Assembly: GCF_030764225.1 (NCBI RefSeq) | Contig: NZ_JASAXH010000004.1 | Reading direction: 5' to 3' (one strand) | DNA: 64,000 nt | Origin: Phocoenobacter atlanticus | Lineage (GTDB): Bacteria; Pseudomonadota; Gammaproteobacteria; Enterobacterales; Pasteurellaceae | In this document: positions 8,154-15,963 of the stretch, in pieces | Layout: the number at the start of each line of letters is the position of its first letter | Position numbering within the stretch: position 1 is the stretch's first letter | Translations under genes and position numbers: made by a program | The notes under the pieces: generated by a model | The model's database searches: none | Told to the model about the DNA's origin: nothing | The model's input: the letters and a program-made list of their open reading frames with translations, nothing else

Positions 8154-9194
8154 ATGAATATTTTAATTATTGGACCTTCTTGGGTGGGCGATATGATGAT
8201 GTCCCACTCCCTTTATCAACAACTCAAAAAAAACTATCCAAATTGTCAAATTGACGTAATGGCACCCGACTGGTGTCGTCCTTTATTATCTCGTATGCCT
8301 GAAATTCGCAAAGCCATTACAATGCCACTCGGACACGGTGCATTTGAATTACGTAAGCGGTATGATTTAGGAAAAGATTTGCAAAATCAATATGATATGG
8401 CGATAGTGTTACCTAATTCACTAAAATCAGCGTTTGTACCATTTTTTGCAAAAATTCCTGTAAGACGTGGTTGGAAAGGCGAAATGCGTTATGGATTATT
8501 AAATGATTTACGCAACAACAAGAATGATTATCCGATGATGGTGCAACGCTATGTTGCCCTTGCCTATGAAAAAGGGCAAATTCCAAACGCTGAGAAAATC
8601 AATATTGACTATCCTTATTTAAACGTTGAAAAACAACAAGTTGAGCAATCACTTACACAATTTGAAAAGCAATTTGCTTATGCAGAAAATAGAAAAACCA
8701 TCGGATTTTGCCCAGGGGCGGAATTTGGTCCTGCAAAACGTTGGCCACATTATCATTATGCAAAATTAGCCCAACTTTTGATTGAAAAAGGCTACTCGAT
8801 CAGTATTTTTGGTTCAGCCAAAGACAATGCAGTTGGGGAAGAAATTCGTTCCACTCTGACCGAAAAACAGCAACGTTACTGTATTAACCTTGCAGGACAG
8901 ACTAACTTAAACCAAGCCGTTGATCTGATTTCCACCTGTCGTGCTGTTGTGAGTAATGACTCAGGTTTAATGCACATTGCGGCTGCTTTGGGTAAACCGC
9001 TCGTTGCCCTTTATGGTCCAACAAGCCCACAATACACGCCACCACTTTCTGAAAAAGTGAAAATCATTCGCTTAATTGAAGGGGGGTTGATCAAAGTTCG
9101 TAAAGGCGATGCCGAGCAAGGTTATCATCAAAGTCTAATTGATATTCAGCCTGAAACGGTATTGAATGAATTGAATAAATTATTAACAGAATGA
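8154..9194 (+). CDS. waaF: ADP-heptose:LPS heptosyltransferase II
   Basis: WaaF adds the second L-glycero-D-manno-heptose to the LPS inner core at the cytoplasmic face of the inner membrane. The 346-residue GT-9 family protein starts MNILIIGPSWVGDMMMSHSL and carries FCPGAEFGPAKRWP and VVSNDSGLMHIAAALGKPLVALYGPTSP, the conserved donor-site segments. Its end overlaps waaC by four bases (ATGA), so the two transferases are translated together. A USS-like sequence (AAGCGGTATGATTTAG, then TTTGCAAAA at the standard distance) is embedded in its coding sequence at 8355. Confidence 0.95.
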   Translation: MNILIIGPSWVGDMMMSHSLYQQLKKNYPNCQIDVMAPDWCRPLLSRMPEIRKAITMPLGHGAFELRKRYDLGKDLQNQYDMAIVLPNSLKSAFVPFFAKIPVRRGWKGEMRYGLLNDLRNNKNDYPMMVQRYVALAYEKGQIPNAEKINIDYPYLNVEKQQVEQSLTQFEKQFAYAENRKTIGFCPGAEFGPAKRWPHYHYAKLAQLLIEKGYSISIFGSAKDNAVGEEIRSTLTEKQQRYCINLAGQTNLNQAVDLISTCRAVVSNDSGLMHIAAALGKPLVALYGPTSPQYTPPLSEKVKIIRLIEGGLIKVRKGDAEQGYHQSLIDIQPETVLNELNKLLTE

Positions 9195-10171
9195 AAATCT
9201 GTCTTGTAAAAACGTCATCAATGGGCGATGTGATCCACACCTTGCCCGCTTTAACCGACGCACAAAATGCCATTCCTAATTTACAGGTGGATTGGGTGGT
9301 TGAGCAGGCTTTTGCTGAAATTCCCAAATGGCACAGTGCGGTCAATCAGGTTATCCCTATCAAAATTCGTCACTGGCGTAAAAATCTGTTTCAGCGACAA
9401 ACGTGGCTGGAATGGCAGGCTTATAAAAAGCAATTACAAAGCACACAATATGACGCTGTGATTGACGCACAGGGGTTGATTAAAAGTGCTTGTTTAGTGA
9501 CTTATCTCGCCAAAGGCACAAAATATGGCTATGATAATCAAAGTGCCAGAGAAGGATTAAGCAGTCTGTTTTATGATGAAAAATTTACTATTTCTTATCA
9601 GCAACACGCCGTTGAACGGATACGTCAGTTACTCGCAAAAAGTTTAGGCTATCCTGAACCGACACAAATCGGTGATTATGGTATAGCGGACAGATTTTTA
9701 GCAAAATTTGCAAATTCTTCACAAAATTCAACCGCTTATAATCCTTATATTGTAGCAATCCACTCCACGACCAGAGCCGATAAACATTGGAATGAAAATT
9801 ATTGGATTGAAATTATTAAAGAAATTACAGCTCAGCAAATTGAAATCCATTTACCTTGGGGAAATTTAACGGAAAAAGCCCGAGCGGAATGTTTAGCCAC
9901 AGTATCGCCCTTAGCAAAAGTGTTGCCAAAACTCACTTTAACAGAACTCGCTCAACATATTGCGAACAGCCAAAGTGTGATTTCAGTAGATACTGGGTTA
10001 AGCCATTTGACCGCCGCCTTAAACAAGCCTAATATTATTCTTTATGGGGCAACTGATCCAAAATTGATAGGGGCTTACGGTCAAAATCAGCATTATTTAC
10101 AGGCAGATTCAATGCAAAACATTCAGCCAAGCCAAGTTTTAGACAAATTGAGAGCAGAAAATGCAATTTAA
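9191..10171 (+). CDS. waaC: ADP-heptose:LPS heptosyltransferase I
   Basis: This GT-9 enzyme adds the first heptose to Kdo in the LPS inner core. The 326-residue protein begins MKICLVKTSSMGDVIHTLPALTDA, the WaaC/OpsX signature, and contains VISVDTGLSHLTAALNKPNIILYGATDP at the C-terminal donor site. It overlaps waaF by four bases upstream and ubiB by eleven bases downstream, so waaF-waaC-ubiB form one transcription unit with translational coupling. Confidence 0.94.
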   Translation: MKICLVKTSSMGDVIHTLPALTDAQNAIPNLQVDWVVEQAFAEIPKWHSAVNQVIPIKIRHWRKNLFQRQTWLEWQAYKKQLQSTQYDAVIDAQGLIKSACLVTYLAKGTKYGYDNQSAREGLSSLFYDEKFTISYQQHAVERIRQLLAKSLGYPEPTQIGDYGIADRFLAKFANSSQNSTAYNPYIVAIHSTTRADKHWNENYWIEIIKEITAQQIEIHLPWGNLTEKARAECLATVSPLAKVLPKLTLTELAQHIANSQSVISVDTGLSHLTAALNKPNIILYGATDPKLIGAYGQNQHYLQADSMQNIQPSQVLDKLRAENAI

Positions 10172-11783
10172 AAATTCACGTCGTTTTTATCGAATTATTG
10201 AAACCTTTTTACGCTACGGCATTGATGAGGCAATTCCTGATCATCGTCTGACGAATTCGTTAGGTATCGCTCGCAAAGGGCTATTTTGGATTAAAAATCA
10301 ACACATGGATAAGCCTTTTGGGGAAAGATTGCGTTTAGCTTTGCAAGAATTAGGACCAGTTTGGATAAAATTAGGGCAAATGCTCTCCACTCGCCGTGAT
10401 CTGTTTGAGCCTGAATTAGCGGATCAGCTTGCATTATTACAAGACAATGTGGAAGCCTTTGACGGTAAATTAGCTCGCCAAATTATTGAAACCGCCTTAG
10501 GGGATAAATTAGAAAAATGGTTTGATGATTTTGATGAAAATGCCTTAGCTTCTGCCTCTATTGCTCAGGTTCACACTGCAAAATTCAATCAAAATCAGCC
10601 CCTTGCAGGTAAAGAAGTGGTGCTAAAAGTCATTCGCCCTGAGATTGAACCGATCATCAAATCTGATATTGCATTGATGTATCGCCTTGCCCATTTAATC
10701 CCCAAATTATCCCCAGAGGGTAAGCGACTACGTGCCGTTGAAGTGGTGCAAGAGTATGAAAAAACCTTAGCGGACGAGCTGAATTTACGCCGTGAGATGG
10801 ATAATGCTATTCGTTTAAGAGCGAACTTTCACGAGAGCGAAGAGCTGTATATTCCAGAAATGTACCCTGATTTTTGCCATAAAAATGTGATTGTAATGGA
10901 GCGTATTTATGGCATTCCTGTGGCGAATATTGAGGAATTGAAAGCGAATGGCACGGATATGAAATTGCTCTCTGAACGTGGCGTGCAAGTCTTTTTCACA
11001 CAGGTGTTTAGGGATAGCTTTTTCCACGCCGATATGCACCCTGGTAATATTTTTGTAAACCCAAACCACCCTGAAAATCCACAATATATCGGCATTGATT
11101 GCGGCATTGTCGGACAACTTAATCAGCACGACAAACGCTATCTCGCAGAAAGTTTTGTGGCATTCTTCAACCGTGATTATCGCCGTGTCGCCTTAATGCA
11201 CGTGGAATCAGGTTGGACACCTGCCGATACCGATATTGATGCTTTTGAACAAGCATTCCGAGAAGTATGCGAACCGATTTTTGCCAAACCGTTATCCGAA
11301 ATTTCCTTTGGACACGTGCTGTTAAACCTGTTTAAAGTCGCTCGTGAATTTAATATGGAAGTGCAACCACAGTTGGTGTTGCTCCAAAAAACCTTGCTTT
11401 ACATTGAAGGCTTAGGCAGACAAATTTACCCTGAATTAGACTTATGGCAAACCGCCAAACCCTTTTTACAAAACTGGCTTAACGAACAAATCGGTGTCAA
11501 AGCAATGTTTAAAGATATTCAGCAACGTTTACCGCAATTTAGAGAACATTTTGCCGAATTCCCAGAGGCAATGTTTAATGCGTTTCAGCAACAAAAACAG
11601 ATTAACAAACATTTGCAAGCAATCAATCAAAGCCTAGAAAAACAAGCCAAAAGCAGTGAAAAACGCACACGTTGGATTATTGTAGGATTAGCGTTATTAG
11701 GTACACTTTGGAAATTTGAAAGTTTACCGATTTGGGTTAGTGTGCCGTTGTTAGTGGCTGAGTTATGGATATTGATGAAATAG
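10161..11783 (+). CDS. ubiB: UbiB, atypical kinase/ATPase needed for ubiquinone biosynthesis
   Basis: The 540-residue protein has the ADCK-type KxGQ segment LGPVWIKLGQMLSTRRDLF, the Ala-rich replacement of the P-loop (ASASIAQVHTA), HADMHPGN as catalytic loop and IDCGIVG as the metal-binding loop, then two C-terminal membrane helices. UbiB supports the membrane-associated ubiquinone-synthesis complex through ATPase activity. It overlaps waaC by eleven bases. In E. coli ubiB sits directly before tatABC; here it sits with LPS genes, and a degenerate second copy of its 3' end is still found just upstream of tatA (13332-13427). A bidirectional hairpin follows at 11818-11851. Confidence 0.95.
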   Translation: MQFKNSRRFYRIIETFLRYGIDEAIPDHRLTNSLGIARKGLFWIKNQHMDKPFGERLRLALQELGPVWIKLGQMLSTRRDLFEPELADQLALLQDNVEAFDGKLARQIIETALGDKLEKWFDDFDENALASASIAQVHTAKFNQNQPLAGKEVVLKVIRPEIEPIIKSDIALMYRLAHLIPKLSPEGKRLRAVEVVQEYEKTLADELNLRREMDNAIRLRANFHESEELYIPEMYPDFCHKNVIVMERIYGIPVANIEELKANGTDMKLLSERGVQVFFTQVFRDSFFHADMHPGNIFVNPNHPENPQYIGIDCGIVGQLNQHDKRYLAESFVAFFNRDYRRVALMHVESGWTPADTDIDAFEQAFREVCEPIFAKPLSEISFGHVLLNLFKVAREFNMEVQPQLVLLQKTLLYIEGLGRQIYPELDLWQTAKPFLQNWLNEQIGVKAMFKDIQQRLPQFREHFAEFPEAMFNAFQQQKQINKHLQAINQSLEKQAKSSEKRTRWIIVGLALLGTLWKFESLPIWVSVPLLVAELWILMK

Positions 11784-11817
11784 GGTGAATGCAATTCTCT
11801 CCTACACATTTCAAAAC

Positions 11818-11851
11818 AAAAACCTGTTGCAATGTCTTACAACAGGTTTTT
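11818..11851. terminator. Bidirectional terminator between ubiB and Sel1-repeat gene
   Basis: AAAAACCTGTTG pairs perfectly with CAACAGGTTTTT (12-bp stem, ten-base loop). A- and U-runs at both ends make it a terminator in both directions for the convergent genes. Confidence 0.88.
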
Positions 11852-11863
11852 GATTAAGAGAAA

Positions 11864-12508
11864 TTAGTATTTAACTCCTATTTCTTTAAGAAGTTTTTGA
11901 GCTTTTTTATGCCCATTTTTTGCAGCTTTTTTTATCCAATAAAGTGCTTTTTTTCCTGATTCTTTAACTCCGTGTCCTTTGTTATACATAGCAGCAAGGC
12001 TGTATTGAGCAACAGCATTTCCTTGCTCAGCCGCCTTGGTATACCATTTAACAGCTTGAGTATAATCTTGTTTGACCCCTTTTCCATCATTATACATAAG
12101 AGCAAGGTTGTATTGAGCATAATCATCTCCTTGTTCAGCTGCTTTTGTAAACCATTTAATAGCTTGAGCATAATCTTGTTTTACACCGTTACCTCTCGCA
12201 TACATTACAGCAAGATTGAGTTGAGCATTAGCATCTCCTTGTTCAGCTGCTTTTGTATACCATTTAACAGCTTGAGGATAATCTTGTTTTGCACCTTTAC
12301 CTGTCTCATACATCAAAGCAAGATTATATTGAGCAACGCTATCACCTTGCTCAGCAGATTTTGTAAACCATTTAATAGCCTGACTATAATCTTGTTGCTC
12401 ATAATATTGCATACCAAGATAAAACGGATCTTTTTCAGTACTATTTGCAAAACTAACACTAGAAAGAGATAAGGTTAAAATTGCGATTGAAGATATAAGT
12501 TTTTTCAT
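11864..12508 (-). CDS. Secreted Sel1-repeat (tetratricopeptide-like) protein
   Basis: The 214-residue protein has a signal peptide (MKKLISSIAILTLSLSSVSFA) and four to five 36-residue Sel1 repeats of the form AQYNLALMYxxGKGVKQDYxQAVKWYTKAAEQGD. Sel1 solenoids are protein-binding scaffolds; HcpA-like members are secreted and cysteine-rich, but this one has no cysteine. At DNA level the repeats are near-identical 108-bp units, so copy number may change by recombination. It follows a small membrane-protein gene by 18 bases, probably in one operon. Partner and role are unknown. Confidence 0.85.
   Translation of the reverse strand: MKKLISSIAILTLSLSSVSFANSTEKDPFYLGMQYYEQQDYSQAIKWFTKSAEQGDSVAQYNLALMYETGKGAKQDYPQAVKWYTKAAEQGDANAQLNLAVMYARGNGVKQDYAQAIKWFTKAAEQGDDYAQYNLALMYNDGKGVKQDYTQAVKWYTKAAEQGNAVAQYSLAAMYNKGHGVKESGKKALYWIKKAAKNGHKKAQKLLKEIGVKY
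11930..12420 (-). repeat. Tandem 108-bp repeats encoding Sel1 units
   Basis: Similar 108-bp blocks, each encoding one 36-residue Sel1 repeat, follow each other with small differences (for example around 12045, 12150, 12260 and 12370). The similarity exceeds what protein conservation alone would need and suggests recent expansion. Boundaries are approximate. Confidence 0.75.
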
Positions 12509-12526
12509 TTTATTGTTCCTTATTTT

Positions 12527-12880
12527 TTAGCTGTTAAATATTAAGCAAAGTAATATTCCTACGATAATCATAGTAGGAAGAAAAGCAAATAAAAATAGTA
12601 TGGTAGGATGTTTTGGTAAGTTGTAGCCTCCTTGAAAATTACTCAGTTGTGAGCAGGAAATTATAGTAAATATGATAGAAATAATATCTAATGAAAATAT
12701 CAATATTTTCAGTTCACTTGTAATATTCTGAAATGTAGATAAAAAGGGAATTGATAAGAATGCAATATCTAACATAATGATAATTGTTAGAAATATAAAA
12801 AAACTACTAATATTTTTTTTATTTACATTTAATTTATACCATTTTAATTCAGGATTGAGATCTTCATCTTGTTTAGTCAT
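12527..12880 (-). CDS. Small membrane protein of unknown function
   Basis: From the ATG at 12880 (AAAAGGACG upstream) the product is 117 residues, beginning MTKQDEDLNPELKWYKLN. It has a hydrophilic N-terminus of about 25 residues and three predicted membrane helices (about 28-48, 58-80 and 95-116). I do not recognise a family. The longer open frame from 12967 adds 29 residues without a ribosome site. It is followed after 18 bases by the Sel1-repeat gene, and both lie in the rearranged block between the two ubiB 3' ends, so they may be accessory genes. Confidence 0.7.
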   Translation of the reverse strand: MTKQDEDLNPELKWYKLNVNKKNISSFFIFLTIIIMLDIAFLSIPFLSTFQNITSELKILIFSLDIISIIFTIISCSQLSNFQGGYNLPKHPTILFLFAFLPTMIIVGILLCLIFNS

Positions 12881-13057
12881 AAAGCGTCCTTTTATTAAAT
12901 TCGAATTTAAAATAAAAATGTATAAATTCTCAGCACTTAATATGTTTTTTTCCAAAAAGTCTTGCACTTGAATTTATACGGGACACAATTTTATCCGATC
13001 CGTCTAGCTATTTTTTAGCTAATTTTTGGTGGGGTATTGAAATATTTTAGAGTGCTA

Positions 13058-13085
13058 ATTATACAATAAAGTCAACTTAAAACAA
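13058..13085 (-). promoter_or_regulatory. Possible promoter for the membrane protein / Sel1 genes
   Basis: On the minus strand TTGTTT (13080-13085) and TATAAT (13058-13063) are separated by 16 bases. It would give a leader of about 170 bases before the ATG at 12880. The -10 is perfect and the -35 partial; this is a sequence match only. Confidence 0.4.
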
Positions 13086-13134
13086 AGAGTTAAATTGATT
13101 TTAGTGATTTTGTTAGCTGTAAAAAAAAACATTG

Positions 13135-13331
13135 TTATGCAAATAAAATAGGCTCAATCAACTCCATTGTCATAGGCTCACCATTTTGACATAACAATCT
13201 CGCTTTATAACAAAGCATTTGCACGCCATTTAATTGTGCGATTTGGCATATTTAGGGTCGATTTGTTCTACTACTTGAAAGGAATTTATTTCTGAATGTA
13301 AAATGGCAAACAGCACTATTGCTCTATTTCC
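13135..13331 (-). pseudogene. sfsA: Fossil of sfsA (C-terminal third, frameshifted, 5' end deleted)
   Basis: Reading leftward from 13331 gives GNRAIVLFAILHSEINSF, then QVVEQIDPKYAKSHN and a stop. In another frame the coding continues as AQLNGVQMLCYKARLLCQNG to a TAA at 13135-13137. Together this matches the C-terminal part of SfsA as I recall it (GKRAVLLFAVLHS, then HIDEKYA, then GVEILAYKA), a DNA-binding protein linked to maltose metabolism and sugar fermentation. The N-terminal two thirds is absent; the 5' edge abuts the ubiB fossil. Found by reading the region directly, since no long open frame exists here. Confidence 0.78.
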
Positions 13332-13427
13332 TTGATTGGTTCTCTTTGGAAGTTTGAAAGCTTATCGATTTGGGTTAGCGTGCCTTTGTTAATTTTAGAA
13401 TTTGGCTTGTTATTAAAGTTATTATAA
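13332..13427 (+). pseudogene. ubiB: Fossil 3' end of a second ubiB copy
   Basis: The frame reads LIGSLWKFESLSIWVSVPLL and ends at TAA 13425-13427. The C-terminus of the intact UbiB is LLGTLWKFESLPIWVSVPLL. Over 48 bases (13344-13391 against 11706-11753) 43 are identical; the final residues have diverged. Only the last 31 codons remain, with no start. It sits at the position ubiB occupies in E. coli, directly upstream of tatA, and so marks the ancestral gene order. Confidence 0.85.
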
Positions 13428-13432
13428 AAAAT

Positions 13433-13486
13433 AAGCGGTTACTTTATGCAAAATTTTTGCAAATTTTGAAACAAATGTCACCGCTT
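13433..13486. terminator. Inverted pair of uptake sequences, probable terminator behind the ubiB fossil
   Basis: AAGCGGTTAC and GTCACCGCTT (one mismatch) form the arms of an inverted repeat, and TTTGCAAATTTTG lies inside. A T7 run follows at 13491. Both arms carry the uptake core. It lies six bases after the stop of the ubiB fossil and was presumably that gene's terminator. Confidence 0.7.
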
Positions 13487-13550
13487 ACTGTTTTTTTATT
13501 AAAAAACTCGTATAATTAAACAGTTGAATTTTAATTAAAAGGAAAAAATT

Positions 13551-13733
13551 ATGGGTGGAATTAGTTTATGGCAGTTACTATTAATTGTCGTGGTTGTGGT
13601 ATTACTTTTTGGTACTAAAAAATTACGTTCGCTAGGATCTGATCTAGGTGAGTCTGTCAAAGGCTTTAAAAAAGCAATGAAAGATGAACAGTCTGAAGAG
13701 AATCAAATTTCAAAAAAATCCGATCAAGAATAG
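13551..13733 (+). CDS. tatA: Sec-independent translocase protein TatA
   Basis: The 60-residue protein has one N-terminal membrane helix (LWQLLLIVVVVVLLFGTKKL), the FGTKKLRSLGSDLGE hinge/amphipathic helix with the invariant Phe-Gly, and a short charged tail. TatA oligomers form the passage for folded proteins carrying twin-arginine signals. It is shorter than E. coli TatA (89 residues), as is common in this family. AAGGAAAAAATT precedes the ATG. It starts the tatA-tatB-tatC operon; tatD does not follow. Confidence 0.94.
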   Translation: MGGISLWQLLLIVVVVVLLFGTKKLRSLGSDLGESVKGFKKAMKDEQSEENQISKKSDQE

Positions 13734-13741
13734 GTTAATAT

Positions 13742-14179
13742 ATGTTTGATATTGGCTTTTCTGAATTATTGCTTATTTTTATTATTGGATTAGTGGTTTT
13801 AGGTCCTCAACGTCTTCCTCTTGCAATAAAAACGGTAATGGGGTGGGTCGGTGCTATTAAAAATCTTGCAAATAATGTACGAGATGAACTATCTGAAGAA
13901 TTGAGATTACAAGAGTTACAAGAAAGTATCAAAAAAGCAGAAAAAATGAATTTACAGAGTTTATCTCCCGAACTTTCTGAAACAATAAGTGATTTAAAAC
14001 GTTCTGCGAAGGAATTAGAAGAGAGTATCAAAAAAGACATACCTCAAAGAGATGAAAATACACCTTATGAAGATGAGTTAGCCGAATTGGCGGAAGATGA
14101 TGAGGATATTGAAGAAATATATGAAGATAATTATCCTCAAGAGAAAAAAGAGATAAGAGGGAAAGAGAATGTCAGTTGA
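13742..14179 (+). CDS. tatB: Sec-independent translocase protein TatB
   Basis: The 145-residue protein starts MFDIGFSELLLIFIIGLVVLGPQRLP, the TatB signature with the membrane helix and the Gly-Pro hinge, followed by a long amphipathic and acidic helical region. TatB with TatC forms the receptor for twin-arginine signal peptides. It begins eight bases after the tatA stop and overlaps tatC by eleven bases. Confidence 0.95.
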   Translation: MFDIGFSELLLIFIIGLVVLGPQRLPLAIKTVMGWVGAIKNLANNVRDELSEELRLQELQESIKKAEKMNLQSLSPELSETISDLKRSAKELEESIKKDIPQRDENTPYEDELAELAEDDEDIEEIYEDNYPQEKKEIRGKENVS

Positions 14180-14888
14180 ACAGTCACAACCTTTAATTAG
14201 TCATCTCGTTGAATTACGTAGTCGTTTGTTACATGCACTTGCTTGTATTGGTATTGTTTTTGTTTTATTGGTATTTTGGGCAAATGATATTTATTCATTG
14301 TTAGCAACACCTTTAACTGAACGTTTACCCTCTGGTGCAACAATGATTGCGACCAATGTAGCGACACCTTTTTTTACACCAATTAAATTAACACTTGTGG
14401 TTGCTGTATTCTTATCTGTTCCTTATATTTTGTATCAAATATGGGCATTTGTGGCTCCCGCTCTTTATAAACATGAAAAACGTTTGGTTTATCCATTACT
14501 TGTTTCTAGCACGTTACTGTTCTATGTTGGGGTTGCTTTTGCTTATTATGTGGTTTTTCCATTAGTATTTGGTTTTTTAACCAGTACCACCCCAGAAGGG
14601 GTAACAATGGCAACGGATATTGCCAGTTATCTCGATTTTATTTTAACTATTTTTTTAGCTTTTGGTGTGTGTTTTGAAGTCCCTGTTGCTATTATTCTAT
14701 TGTGTTGGGCAGAGGTAACGACAGTAAAAGATTTAAAAGCAAAACGACCTTATATTATTGTGATTGCTTTTGTTATTGGAATGTTACTTACACCTCCAGA
14801 TATGTTTTCACAAACATTGTTGGCTATTCCAATGGTTCTATTATTTGAAGTTGGGTTGATTTTTTCTCAATTTTATGAGAAAAAATAA
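14169..14888 (+). CDS. tatC: Sec-independent translocase protein TatC
   Basis: The 239-residue protein has six membrane helices and the conserved N-terminal segment PLISHLVELRSRLLHA, with FFTPIKLT and LTPPDMFSQTLLAIPM loops, which identify TatC, the signal-peptide receptor of the Tat complex in the inner membrane. Length is normal. The start lies within the 3' end of tatB (eleven-base overlap), indicating coupled translation. Confidence 0.96.
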   Translation: MSVEQSQPLISHLVELRSRLLHALACIGIVFVLLVFWANDIYSLLATPLTERLPSGATMIATNVATPFFTPIKLTLVVAVFLSVPYILYQIWAFVAPALYKHEKRLVYPLLVSSTLLFYVGVAFAYYVVFPLVFGFLTSTTPEGVTMATDIASYLDFILTIFLAFGVCFEVPVAIILLCWAEVTTVKDLKAKRPYIIVIAFVIGMLLTPPDMFSQTLLAIPMVLLFEVGLIFSQFYEKK

Positions 14889-14940
14889 GCATAAACATAT
14901 ATAATTGTAATCTATTACTATTTTAACTAAGGATCTAAAA

Positions 14941-15846
14941 ATGAAAAAACTCGTTTTTTTACTTACTAGCATAATCACTTTTTTACCCGTGTATGCTCAA
15001 GCTTCTATTTGTGATGTTATTATACATTCTAGTAAATCTCTTCAGACGACTAGAGATGAAGTACGTAAATATAAGAATTTTAATAATGTAACGATTTTAA
15101 AAAGTAAACAGGGGTGGTTTTTAGTTTCTGTTGCAAATCTGAATAAACAAGCATCTGAGAAAATATTAAACAAATGGAAAGCACAAGGAAAAATTCCTGA
15201 TGACAGTTATTGTTCTTCGGTAAGATATCCGTTATTTGAAAATTCTCCTTACAATAAAAAGACAACTAAAGCCAAGAACATCATTAAAAAAGAGAAAAAG
15301 CCAGCAATAAAACCAGAGAAAAACGTTGTTCAAAAAAATAATGATGTTAAGAATGAAAGCATTAAGAAACCTATGCCTCAAAAAGATGTAAATGTTACTA
15401 ATGAAAAAGCAAAGAATGAAAATATTCAACAGCAAGCAGAAAAAATGGTAACAAGAGGTGATATAGATCCTCAGGCTAAATCAGTTATCTTTGAGTTTAA
15501 GAAAAAAATCACAAAATATCAGAAAAATAAATTGAATTTTGTTGATTCTTATAATAAAACTAATAATGCCTTAAATTTAACATTACAATCACCAACACAA
15601 GATAATTTGTCACAATATGAAAAATTGTTACAGGATCTTTTTGTGACTAAAAAAGAGTTAATCGAATCCTATAATAATGTGGCGAATGATTATAAAATAC
15701 ACAAAGATTATTTTAATAAAATTAAAGAGTTGGATAAATTACCTTCTTTCTTGAAAAGTGAACGAATGAATATTGAAACGACCTCAAACAAAATTTCAGA
15801 AATGAATAATAAGTTATGTCAAAGTGGAAGTTTTAATTGCAATTAA
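14941..15846 (+). CDS. Secreted protein with one SPOR-like, cysteine-bracketed domain and a C-terminal helical domain (paralogue 1)
   Basis: I do not recognise a named family. The 301-residue protein has a signal peptide (MKKLVFLLTSIITFLPVYAQA), then a ~68-residue domain starting CDVIIHSSKSLQTTRDE and closing with GKIPDDSYC. Its strand-helix-hairpin-helix-strand pattern, with GWFLVSVANL in the middle, looks like a SPOR fold (septal peptidoglycan binding) bracketed by two cysteines. A Lys-rich linker (about 100-170) leads to a ~120-residue helical domain with YNKTNNALNLTLQSPTQDNL and YNNVANDY, ending CQSGSFNCN. The next gene is a close paralogue. AAGGATC precedes the ATG. The periplasmic location is inferred. 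Confidence 0.75.
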   Translation: MKKLVFLLTSIITFLPVYAQASICDVIIHSSKSLQTTRDEVRKYKNFNNVTILKSKQGWFLVSVANLNKQASEKILNKWKAQGKIPDDSYCSSVRYPLFENSPYNKKTTKAKNIIKKEKKPAIKPEKNVVQKNNDVKNESIKKPMPQKDVNVTNEKAKNENIQQQAEKMVTRGDIDPQAKSVIFEFKKKITKYQKNKLNFVDSYNKTNNALNLTLQSPTQDNLSQYEKLLQDLFVTKKELIESYNNVANDYKIHKDYFNKIKELDKLPSFLKSERMNIETTSNKISEMNNKLCQSGSFNCN

Positions 15847-15963
15847 TTATAGTTATTGTGCAAATTTGTTATTCATTGTTCAAGATAAGATCGTATTTTT
15901 TTAAAAAGATGATCTAATAACCTATTAAATTATTAATAGATATTTAAAGTTAAGGATACAAAT

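Larger units (their letters stand above)
12968..13550. other. Gene-poor gap between the membrane-protein gene and tatA
   Basis: This 580-base stretch contains no intact gene. From left to right it holds an A/T-rich region with a possible minus-strand promoter (13058-13085), the sfsA fossil, the ubiB fossil, an inverted pair of uptake sequences (13433-13486) and the tatA promoter region, with TATAAT at 13511-13516. A short inverted repeat TAGCT/AGCTA lies near 13007-13022. Confidence 0.8.

Noticed and set aside
11972..12472. 166-codon plus-strand open frame
   Set aside because: It is antisense to the Sel1-repeat gene and shows only the mirrored repeat pattern.
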